From contig JBMOGA010000116.1 of assembly GCA_049318625.1 (NCBI GenBank), forward strand, positions 1 to 6,132: 6,132 nt of DNA. Direction: 5' to 3'. Shown one piece after another: positions 1 to 6,031 of this stretch (the stretch's first letter is position 1; each line of letters begins with the position of its first letter). The position numbers and the translations under genes are program-made. The stretch comes from JBMOGA01 sp049318625. Lineage in GTDB: Bacteria; Pseudomonadota; Alphaproteobacteria; Rhizobiales; Hyphomicrobiaceae. The notes under the pieces were generated by a model. It was not told where the DNA came from, did no database searches, and saw only the letters and a program-made list of their open reading frames with translations.

Positions 1-1780
<1,780 letters not shown>

Positions 1781-2007
1781 GTCCGCTCCTTGTCTGGTGC
1801 GAGGCGCCCTGCCCTCGCCGCTCATATGTCCGAGCGGGGCGGGGCACCCCTCTCGATATTTCGAACCCTGAAACGGCTCGCCGGAGGTCCCGTGCGGGGT
1901 CTCGAAACCCTGCCGGAGCCTCCGGGGAACCGTTCTTCAATTCCGTCCGCCGCCGGCCGACGGCGTAAAGCGGCCCCCCTCCCCACAGGAGGAGGGGGGC
2001 CGTTTCA
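1781..2007 (-). promoter_or_regulatory. rplL-rpoB intercistronic leader
   Basis: A 227-nt non-coding spacer between the rplL stop and rpoB ATG. It begins with the strong 12-bp hairpin listed separately. A second structure follows at 1881-1887 / 1919-1925 (CCGGAGG with CCTCCGG, 7 bp), enclosing an inner GGGT/ACCC stem (1897-1900 / 1907-1910). It ends with the AAGGAG ribosome binding site of rpoB. In E. coli the corresponding spacer contains a partial terminator and an RNase III cleavage site, which lower beta synthesis relative to L7/L12. The placement and structure here suggest a similar role, but that is inference. I see no convincing promoter in it. Confidence 0.6.
1971..2002 (-). terminator. 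Attenuator-like GC hairpin just after rplL
   Basis: Perfect 12-bp inverted repeat: CGGCCCCCCTCC (1971-1982) pairs with 1991-2002 around an 8-nt loop. It begins 6 nt after the rplL stop codon. In the transcribed strand the stem is followed by CUUUACG, only three U residues, so it looks like a partial rather than a full intrinsic terminator. This is the expected place for the rplL-rpoB attenuator. An RNase III processing stem is an alternative. Confidence 0.65.
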
Positions 2008-2388
2008 TCACTTCACCTCGACAGACGCGCCGGCGTCCTCGAGCTGCTTTTTCAGCTTGGCGGCCTCGTCCTTCGAGACGCCTTCCTTCACGACCTTGTT
2101 GCCGGCCTCGACCAGATCCTTGGCCTCTTTCAGGCCGAGGTTGGTGATGGCGCGGACCTCTTTGATGACGTTGATCTTCTTGTCGCCACCCGACTTGAGG
2201 ATGACAGAGAACTCGGTCTGCTCTTCGACCGCGGCAGCGGCAGCGCCACCACCGGCCGGCATCGCGGCAACGGCAACGGCCGCAGCCGCCGACACGCCCC
2301 ACTTCTCCTCGAGCATCTTGGCGAGCTCAGCGGCCTCGAGCACGGTGAGCTTCGACAGATCGTCAACGATCTTTGCGAGATCAGTCAT
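2008..2388 (-). CDS. rplL: 50S ribosomal protein L7/L12
   Basis: Multi-copy flexible stalk protein of the large subunit. It recruits and activates the translational GTPases (EF-Tu, EF-G, IF2, RF3). At 126 residues it is close to the usual 120-128. The N-terminal helical dimerisation and L10-binding domain is about residues 1-33. An Ala/Gly-rich hinge follows at about 34-56 (AAAAVAVAAMPAGGGAAAAA). The globular C-terminal domain, about 57-126, carries the conserved GTPase-contact helices (VIKEVRAITNLGLKEAKDLV near 74-93) and ends GASVEVK. ATG start at 2388-2386, TGA stop. The ribosome binding site GGAAGGA (2399-2405) sits about 10 nt upstream, slightly far, and overlaps a sequence complementary to the rplJ leader. 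It lies 84 nt after rplJ, its complex partner. Confidence 0.99.
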   Translation of the reverse strand: MTDLAKIVDDLSKLTVLEAAELAKMLEEKWGVSAAAAVAVAAMPAGGGAAAAAVEEQTEFSVILKSGGDKKINVIKEVRAITNLGLKEAKDLVEAGNKVVKEGVSKDEAAKLKKQLEDAGASVEVK

Positions 2389-2429
2389 GATACTTCAGTC
2401 CTTCCGGTTTGAACCTGTTACATCTGGCA

Positions 2430-2448
2430 GCGATGCAGATCACATCGC
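2430..2448 (-). repeat. Small hairpin in the rplJ-rplL spacer
   Basis: GCGATG (2430-2435) and CATCGC (2443-2448) form a perfect 6-bp stem with a 7-nt loop, midway between the rplJ stop and the rplL start. No U tract follows, so it is not a terminator. It may be part of the fold that controls access to the rplL ribosome binding site. The stem is short and could be chance in GC-rich DNA. Confidence 0.4.
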
Positions 2449-2472
2449 GCCGACACTGTCCTCGAGCCGCCG

Positions 2473-2994
2473 TCAGGCGGCTTGATCCGTCTGGGATGCC
2501 TTCGCCTGGATGACCCGCGCGAGCTTGGCTCCCGGCTCCTTGATGGTCCGCGCGATCTTCGTCGCGGGCGCATTGAGGAGACCAATGAGCTTGGCCCGGA
2601 GTTCGTCCAGGGAGGGCAGCTCGGCGAGCGCTTTCACGCCGTCGGGGCCGAGGACCGTGGAGCCCATCGTTCCGCCGAGGATGACGAGTTTCTCGTTCTC
2701 CTTGGCATACTTGACGGCGACCTTGGCAGCAGCGATCGGATCCTTCGAGTAGGCAATGCACGTTTGCCCCTTGAACAGATCGGCGATCCCGGCTGACCCG
2801 GTATCCTTGACCGCGAGCTTCGCCAGCCGGTTCTTGGCCACCTTGACCGACCCGCCCGCCTCTTTTACGCGGCGGCGATAGTCGGTCATCTGAGCGACCG
2901 TCATACCGGCATAGTGGGCGACAACGACCACGCCCGTGTCCTTGAACACGTCGTGGAGGGTGTTCACGAGCTCACGTTTCGCGGCTCTTTCCAC
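2473..2994 (-). CDS. rplJ: 50S ribosomal protein L10 (GTG start)
   Basis: Base of the L7/L12 stalk. The N-terminal domain binds 23S rRNA next to L11, and the C-terminal helix carries L12 dimers. The (L10)(L12)n complex is also the usual translational repressor of its own mRNA. With the GTG at 2994-2992 it is 173 residues, beginning (M/V)ERAAKRELVNTLHDVF, then VVVVAHYAGMTVAQM, the typical VKVAKNRLAKLAV near residues 50-62, LFKGQTCIAYS, and PSLDELRAKLIGLLNAPATK before the C-terminal L12-binding helix. This start is chosen because AGGAG lies 7 nt upstream and alphaproteobacterial L10 proteins begin at ERAAK. The frame stays open 57 more codons upstream, but those residues fall in the structured leader and do not resemble L10. 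TGA stop, 84 nt before rplL. Confidence 0.98.
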   Translation of the reverse strand: MERAAKRELVNTLHDVFKDTGVVVVAHYAGMTVAQMTDYRRRVKEAGGSVKVAKNRLAKLAVKDTGSAGIADLFKGQTCIAYSKDPIAAAKVAVKYAKENEKLVILGGTMGSTVLGPDGVKALAELPSLDELRAKLIGLLNAPATKIARTIKEPGAKLARVIQAKASQTDQAA

Positions 2995-3001
2995 TTGCTC
3001 A

Positions 3002-3006
3002 CTCCT
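3002..3006 (-). promoter_or_regulatory. Ribosome binding site that sets the rplJ GTG start
   Basis: Reads AGGAG on the minus strand with a 7-nt spacer to the GTG at 2994-2992. It decides the GTG over the far upstream ATG at 3165, which has no family similarity behind it. A 10-bp hairpin ends only 4 nt upstream of this site. Confidence 0.85.
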
Positions 3007-3010
3007 GACT

Positions 3011-3033
3011 GCAGACTGCCGGCGGCAGTCTGC
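3011..3033 (-). repeat. 10-bp hairpin directly upstream of the rplJ ribosome binding site
   Basis: Perfect inverted repeat GCAGACTGCC / GGCAGTCTGC (3011-3020 / 3024-3033) with a 3-nt loop. On the transcript, a second GCAGUC (3007-3012) touches the AGGAG and can also pair with GACUGC in the 5' arm (3025-3030). Two mutually exclusive stems are therefore possible next to the ribosome binding site. A regulatory role is inference; the repeat itself is plain in the sequence. Confidence 0.7.
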
Positions 3034-3332
3034 GGGTTGCACCAGCCGCTGATCGCTGGACCGGCCGTTCCGCCGGTGGCCGCGGACCTCGAGAGATCCG
3101 TGACCGACGATGAGCGGCGCTCGACCTGTCCAACCAAGCGAACGAAGTCGCCCGGTGCTTCCCAACGAGGTTCAAACCAGTCCTTGGGCGGAGAACCGCC
3201 CTCTAAAACCGGCCTTCGCTCCCGTCTCGTGCAGGCGCCCCGTTAGTTGGGCATTAGACCGGCCAGAGCCGGAACCTGCAGTCTCGGACAGGTTCGGGAG
3301 GTGACGGACGAGCCATCGCCTCCCTCGCCATC

Positions 3333-3350
3333 CCGGGCCTTGCGGCCCGG
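3333..3350 (-). repeat. GNRA-capped hairpin after rplA
   Basis: CCGGGCC (3333-3339) and GGCCCGG (3344-3350) form a perfect 7-bp stem. On the transcript the loop is GCAA, a GNRA tetraloop. The stem starts about 15 nt after the rplA stop and has no U tract behind it, so it is more likely a processing or stabilising stem, or part of the rplJ leader fold, than an intrinsic terminator. Confidence 0.6.
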
Positions 3351-3365
3351 AAATTCTTGCGCGGC

Positions 3366-4073
3366 TTACGCCGCTCCGCCGCCGAGCATGCCGCCCGTGT
3401 CGAGCTTGACGCCCGGCCCCATGGTCGACTTGATCGAAACCTTGCGGATGTAGTTGCCCTTCGCACCCGCCGGACGCGCCTTGTTGACCGCATCCACGAA
3501 CGCCAGAATGTTTTCGGCGAGTTGCGTCTCGCTGAAGCTCACCTTTCCGACGCCGGCGTGCACGATGCCCGCCTTCTCGACACGGAACTCCACCGACCCG
3601 CCCTTGGCACCCTTGACCGCCGTCGCAACGTCCATGGTCACCGTGCCGACACGCGGGTTCGGCATCAGGCCGCGCGGGCCGAGCACCTTGCCGAGGCGGC
3701 CGACCAGACCCATCAGGTCCGGCGTGGCGATGCAGCGATCGAAGTTGATCACGCCCTTCGAGACCTGCTCGACCAGATCTTCCGCGCCGACGACGTCCGC
3801 ACCGGCAGCCTTGGCCTCGTCGGCCTTGGCGCCCTTCGCGAACACCGCGACCCGCACCGTCCGGCCCGAGCCGTTCGGCAGATTGCAGACGCCGCGGACC
3901 ATCTGGTCGGCGTGCTTGGGATCGACGCCGAGGTTCATGGCGATGTCGACGGTCTCGTCGAACTTCGCGCTGGCCCGCGACTTGATCATCTTCACGGCCT
4001 CCGCGATCGGATAGGCCTTCGTGCGGCTGACGCCTTCACGGGCGGAACGGATGCGCTTACCTGCCTTGCTCAT
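3366..4073 (-). CDS. rplA: 50S ribosomal protein L1
   Basis: Protein of the mobile L1 stalk, which binds 23S rRNA helices 76-78 and helps release the E-site tRNA. It is also the usual translational repressor of the rplKA mRNA. At 235 residues (E. coli has 234) it is full length: MSKAGKRIRSAREGV at the start, TVDIAMNLGVDPKHADQMVR at 41-60, and the L1 family signature GKVLGPRGLMPNP at 128-140. VRVAVFAKGAKADEAKAAGA spans 73-92 in domain II, and KVSIKSTMGPGVKLD lies near the C-terminus. The ATG at 4073-4071 is chosen because GGAG lies 7 nt upstream, inside the end of rplK. A longer in-frame start at 4223 would run through rplK coding sequence and is not L1-like. Only 4 nt separate it from rplK, so the two are co-translated. 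TAA stop. Confidence 0.99.
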   Translation of the reverse strand: MSKAGKRIRSAREGVSRTKAYPIAEAVKMIKSRASAKFDETVDIAMNLGVDPKHADQMVRGVCNLPNGSGRTVRVAVFAKGAKADEAKAAGADVVGAEDLVEQVSKGVINFDRCIATPDLMGLVGRLGKVLGPRGLMPNPRVGTVTMDVATAVKGAKGGSVEFRVEKAGIVHAGVGKVSFSETQLAENILAFVDAVNKARPAGAKGNYIRKVSIKSTMGPGVKLDTGGMLGGGAA

Positions 4074-4077
4074 CGAT

Positions 4078-4506
4078 CTACTCCACCACCCGGATGCCCA
4101 TGGACCGCGCAGAACCGGCGATGATCCGTGCGCCCTGCTCGACGTCGTCCGTGTTGAGATCCTTGAGCTTGACCTTGGCGATCTCACGCACCTGGGCCAT
4201 CGTGACCTCACCGGCAAAGTCACGGCCGGCTGTCTTCGAGCCCGACTTCACGTTGGCGGCCTTCTTGAGGAAGAAGGACGCGGGCGGCGTGCGCATTTCG
4301 AAGGTGAACGAACGATCCGAATACACGGTGATCTTCACCGGGATCGGGGTCTCCGGCTCCATGTCCTTCGTCTTCGCATTGAAGGACTTGCAGAATTCCA
4401 TGATGTTCACGCCGCGCTGACCGAGTGCCGGTCCGATCGGCGGCGAGGGATTGGCCTTGCCTGCAGGAACCTGCAGATTGATGTAGCCGTCTATTTTCTT
4501 CGCCAT
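4078..4506 (-). CDS. rplK: 50S ribosomal protein L11
   Basis: Protein of the GTPase-associated centre. It binds 23S rRNA nucleotides around 1051-1108 together with L10 and contributes to the thiostrepton site and the stringent response. It is 142 residues, the same as E. coli. The N-terminal domain carries the proline-rich helix NPSPPIGPALGQ (19-30) with the prolines involved in thiostrepton sensitivity, then GVNIMEFCKSFNAKT. ITVYSDRSFTFEMRTPPAS (59-77) leads to the RNA-binding C-terminal domain, ending in the family signature ARSMGIRV (133-140). ATG at 4506-4504, preceded by a GGGGAG ribosome binding site. TAG stop 4 nt before rplA. Likely regulated together with rplA through the leader upstream. 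Confidence 0.99.
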   Translation of the reverse strand: MAKKIDGYINLQVPAGKANPSPPIGPALGQRGVNIMEFCKSFNAKTKDMEPETPIPVKITVYSDRSFTFEMRTPPASFFLKKAANVKSGSKTAGRDFAGEVTMAQVREIAKVKLKDLNTDDVEQGARIIAGSARSMGIRVVE

Positions 4507-4654
4507 AGGGTCTCCCCTCGTTCAACGGAGGGCAAGCCCTCCAGGGTTAGCGGTCCATGGGCTGGCTAGCCCTCCCGCGACATCGGCACGCACCCTTGCG
4601 GACACGTGCCACGAGCCCGGCCCCTGGTCGGGGACGGGAAACCTGCCGTGCGCC
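4507..4654 (-). promoter_or_regulatory. rplK leader, candidate L1 binding site
   Basis: A 148-nt spacer between nusG and rplK with stacked hairpins. On the transcript: an 11-bp stem with three G-U wobbles and a GCAA loop (4585-4610, arms beginning GGCACG and ending CGUGCC); GGGCU-AGCC-AGCCC; and GGAGGG-CUUG-CCCUCC just before the rplK start (4527-4542). The last stem can be extended by CCCU/AGGG across a one-sided 3' loop, GUUGAACG. Two stems joined by an asymmetric purine-containing loop are the general form of L1 sites in 23S rRNA and in L11 mRNA leaders. In E. coli, L1 represses rplKA from this position. Assignment by position and shape only. Confidence 0.5.
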
Positions 4655-5188
4655 TCAGGCGACTTTCTCGACCTGACCGAACTCGAGTTCGACCGGCGTC
4701 GGTCGGCCGAAAATGGAAACAGCCACCTTGAGCCGCTCCCGCTCCTCGTCGACCTCTTCGACGTGGCCCTGGAACGAGGCGAACGGACCGTCGGCCACCT
4801 TGACCTGCTCGCCGATCTCGAAGCTGATTGTCGGCTTCGGACGCTCGACGCCCTCTTTCACCTGGTTGAGGATGCGAGCAGCCTCGGCATCGGAGATCGG
4901 CATCGCCTTGTTGTCGGCACCCAGGAACCCGGTCACCTTCGGTGTGTTCTTGATGAGCAGAAACGCGGCGTCCGTCATCTCCATCTTCACGAGCACGTAG
5001 CCCGGCAGGAACTTGCGCTCCGCCTGCACCTTGCGCCCACGTCGAACCTCGACCACGTCCTCGGTCGGGACGACGATCTCGTCGAACAAATGATCCAGCC
5101 CCGCCTGCTTCGCACGCTCGCGGACCGCGTCCGCCATCTTGCGCTCGAAGTTGGTGTAGGCGTGGACGATATACCAGCGTTTCGCCAT
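4655..5188 (-). CDS. nusG: Transcription elongation/antitermination factor NusG
   Basis: Binds RNA polymerase through its N-terminal NGN domain to suppress pausing, and through its KOW domain contacts Rho or ribosomal protein S10 (NusE), coupling transcription to translation. It is 177 residues; E. coli has 181. The NGN domain opens MAKRWYIVHAYTNFERKMAD, with VEVRRGRKVQAERKFLPGYV at 46-65. The KOW domain runs from about 124: GEQVKVADGPFASFQGHVEE, then SIFGRPTPVELEFGQVEKV (158-176). The I-F-x-R residues (159-162) match the E. coli I164/F165/R167 surface that binds S10 and Rho. ATG at 5188-5186 with an AGGA-type ribosome binding site about 9 nt upstream. TGA stop. It follows secE after 42 nt, the near-universal bacterial pairing. 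Confidence 0.99.
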   Translation of the reverse strand: MAKRWYIVHAYTNFERKMADAVRERAKQAGLDHLFDEIVVPTEDVVEVRRGRKVQAERKFLPGYVLVKMEMTDAAFLLIKNTPKVTGFLGADNKAMPISDAEAARILNQVKEGVERPKPTISFEIGEQVKVADGPFASFQGHVEEVDEERERLKVAVSIFGRPTPVELEFGQVEKVA

Positions 5189-5230
5189 GCCAATTTTCCT
5201 CGCCTCGCCTGCCGTGTCCGGCCTACCGGC

Positions 5231-5428
5231 TCAGCGACCCAATCCCAGAACCAAACTCACCACCCAGCCCAGCAGCTGGTCGGCGACAAGAAAGAACGCG
5301 GAAGCCGCGGACACCATGATCACCACCGCCACCGTGGTCACCCAGACCTCGCGACGCGACGGCCACGTGACCTTGGCCACCTCTTGGCGAACTTCCTGGA
5401 CGAACTGAAAGGGATTCAATCGCGCCAT
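5231..5428 (-). CDS. secE: Preprotein translocase subunit SecE
   Basis: Essential inner-membrane subunit of the SecYEG channel, clamping SecY. It is 65 residues, the short single-span form common in alphaproteobacteria (E. coli SecE has three spans and 127 residues). An N-terminal amphipathic segment, NPFQFVQEVRQEVAKVTWPS (5-24), holds the family hallmark KVTWPSRRE. It is followed by one transmembrane helix, about 30-60 (WVTTVAVVIMVSAASAFFLV and onward). The ATG at 5428-5426 is chosen because the protein then begins MARLNPF, as in relatives, with GGAAG 8 nt upstream. A start 22 codons further upstream (5494) would add a Gly/Arg-rich stretch encoded by hairpin DNA and is unlikely. TGA stop, 42 nt before nusG. 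Confidence 0.97.
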   Translation of the reverse strand: MARLNPFQFVQEVRQEVAKVTWPSRREVWVTTVAVVIMVSAASAFFLVADQLLGWVVSLVLGLGR

Positions 5429-5544
5429 AACCTCAACTTCCAGGAGGGCGCGGCCCCTCCCCGCGGCACCGCCGCGGCCAAATATACGACCCAAAAGGCC
5501 GGTCCGAGGCGCGCCGCACCGCCTCGCATCCAGCCCGATTCATA
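5429..5544 (-). other. tRNA-Trp to secE spacer with two hairpins
   Basis: A 116-nt spacer. CGAGGCG / CGCCTCG (5505-5511 / 5520-5526) forms a 7-bp stem just after the tRNA. On the transcript a UUUU follows 9 nt later, too far for a classic terminator. CCGCGGC / GCCGCGG (5461-5467 / 5471-5477) forms another perfect 7-bp stem. These probably serve processing between the tRNA and the secE mRNA, or partial termination after the tRNA. Confidence 0.5.
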
Positions 5545-5620
5545 TGGCAGGGGCAGAGGGGCTCGAACCCCCAACCTTCGGTTTTGGAGACCGACGCTCT
5601 ACCAGTTGAGCTATACCCCT
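5545..5620 (-). tRNA. trnW: tRNA-Trp (anticodon CCA)
   Basis: 76-nt tRNA with a complete cloverleaf: acceptor AGGGGTA / TGCCCCT, D arm GCTC...GAGC with an AACTGGTA loop, anticodon arm TCGGT / ACCGA with loop CTCCAAA giving anticodon CCA, T arm GGGGG-TTCGAGC-CCCTC, discriminator G. The 3' CCA is encoded in the DNA (5547-5545). tRNA-Trp between tuf and secE is the standard place in many proteobacteria. It decodes UGG. Confidence 0.98.
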
Positions 5621-5628
5621 AAGACCTC

Positions 5629-5647
5629 GGCCTCCGCCGGGGAGGCC
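5629..5647 (-). repeat. GC hairpin between the promoter and tRNA-Trp
   Basis: GGCCTCC (5629-5635) and GGAGGCC (5641-5647) form a perfect 7-bp stem with a 5-nt loop. It sits right after the candidate -10 box and ends 8 nt before the tRNA 5' end. It is likely to shape the 5' leader removed by RNase P. It also makes the discriminator region very GC-rich. Part of it could serve as the end signal of the upstream tuf transcript, though no U tract follows on the minus strand. Confidence 0.5.
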
Positions 5648-5648
5648 C

Positions 5649-5677
5649 TTATTAGCCGATTGCAAATGCCTTGTCAC
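5649..5677 (-). promoter_or_regulatory. Candidate sigma-70 type promoter for tRNA-Trp-secE-nusG
   Basis: On the minus strand, GTGACA (5672-5677, five of six matches to TTGACA) is followed by 17 nt and TAATAA (5649-5654); an alternative -10, GCTAAT, gives a 15-nt spacing. An A-rich run (5680-5688) lies just upstream, resembling an UP element. The stretch downstream of the -10 is nearly all G and C, as in stringently controlled stable RNA promoters. This is the most AT-rich part of the window outside genes. Predicted start about 5641-5643, roughly 20 nt before the tRNA. The -10 match is weak. Confidence 0.5.
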
Positions 5678-5830
5678 ACTTTTTTCTTGACAGGTTACCA
5701 CCCCGCGGAATCGGCGATCCCGAGGGCGATCAGGTGACTTGGCCATCGTCGAGAGACGGAGCGATCCGGCCCTTGTTGCCTATGCCAGTCGCCCAGTTGC
5801 AGCCCGCTGGCCGCCCGCTCGACGATGCTC
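5678..5830. other. Gene-free stretch between the tuf repeats and the tRNA promoter
   Basis: About 150 bp with no gene on either strand that resembles a protein. It contains one more copy of the 10-mer CAGGTGACTT (5731-5740), which also occurs right after each tuf stop codon. Otherwise I see nothing assignable beyond the A-rich promoter flank at its left edge. Confidence 0.5.
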
Positions 5831-5841
5831 CCGGCACCGGC

Positions 5842-5867
5842 CGCACATGCGGTGCTCCGCATGTGCG
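5842..5867. repeat. Perfect 11-bp hairpin, downstream copy
   Basis: CGCACATGCGG (5842-5852), loop TGCT, CCGCATGTGCG (5857-5867). It belongs to the 113-bp repeat unit. There is no U tract on either side, so it is at best an atypical terminator for tuf; a transcript-stabilising or processing stem is as likely. Confidence 0.85.
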
Positions 5868-5918
5868 CATCTTGAATCTGTCGGTGCCGAGCCGATCGCC
5901 AGCCCGACCGCAGGTGAC

Positions 5919-5952
5919 TTATTCCACGATCTTGGTGACGACGCCGGCACCG
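5919..5952 (-). pseudogene. Duplicated tail of tuf (about 10 codons plus stop)
   Basis: On the minus strand this repeats the end of the tuf reading frame, GAGVVTKIVE and TAA, inside the downstream copy of the 113-bp repeat. It lacks all other tuf sequence and has no start or ribosome binding site of its own, so it is a remnant and not a gene. One base differs from the real tail, GGC for GGT in a glycine codon. Any excision of one repeat unit would leave tuf intact. Confidence 0.8.
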
Positions 5953-5954
5953 GC

Positions 5955-5980
5955 CGCACATGCGGTGCTCCGCATGTGCG
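5955..5980. repeat. Perfect 11-bp hairpin, copy next to tuf
   Basis: Identical to the hairpin 113 bp further left: CGCACATGCGG (5955-5965), loop TGCT, CCGCATGTGCG (5970-5980). It lies about 50 nt after the functional tuf stop codon, where a terminator or 3'-end stabilising structure would be expected. No U tract follows on the minus strand. Confidence 0.85.
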
Positions 5981-6031
5981 CATCTTGAATCTGTCGGTGC
6001 CGAGCCGATCGCCAGCCCGACCGCAGGTGAC

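Larger units (their letters stand above)
2995..3365 (-). promoter_or_regulatory. rplJ leader, candidate L10-(L12) autoregulatory RNA
   Basis: A 371-nt non-coding stretch between rplA and rplJ with many GC-rich stems. The distal pair CCCAAC (RNA from 3251-3246) and GUUGGG (from 3166-3161) can close a domain. That domain contains a 6-bp stem GGGCGG-UUCU-CCGCCC (3186-3201) and purine-rich loops (ACGAGACGGGAGCGAAGG). Further 5' lies GAACCTG/CAGGTTC (3272-3278 / 3289-3295), and ACCGGC/GCCGGT lies at 3060-3077. In many bacteria this position holds the L10 leader, bound by the L10-L12 complex to repress rplJL translation. Location and structure support that here, but I could not match the family consensus base by base. 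A promoter inside it cannot be excluded; I see no clear one. Confidence 0.55.

Noticed and set aside
2995..3165. A 57-codon N-terminal extension of rplJ
   Set aside because: The frame is open, but the residues are Arg/Gly-rich, fall in the structured leader and do not resemble L10. The GTG with AGGAG at 7 nt fits better.
3357..4124. Plus-strand open frame of 255 codons
   Set aside because: Antisense shadow of rplA, with no ribosome binding site or family resemblance.
5481..5486. TATATT on the minus strand, a possible -10 box for secE
   Set aside because: Good -10 match, but no -35-like sequence 16-18 nt upstream. A weak extra promoter cannot be excluded.
5687..5692. TTGACA on the plus strand, a possible -35 box
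   Set aside because: There is no -10 box 16-18 nt further on (the DNA there is GC-rich), and no plus-strand gene follows.
4763..5737. Plus-strand open frame of 324 codons
   Set aside because: It crosses nusG, secE and the tRNA gene in antisense, so it cannot be a real gene.
5540..5746. Minus-strand frame ending IAQLVERRSPKPKVGGSSPS
   Set aside because: This peptide is the well-known false translation of a tRNA gene; it overlaps tRNA-Trp.
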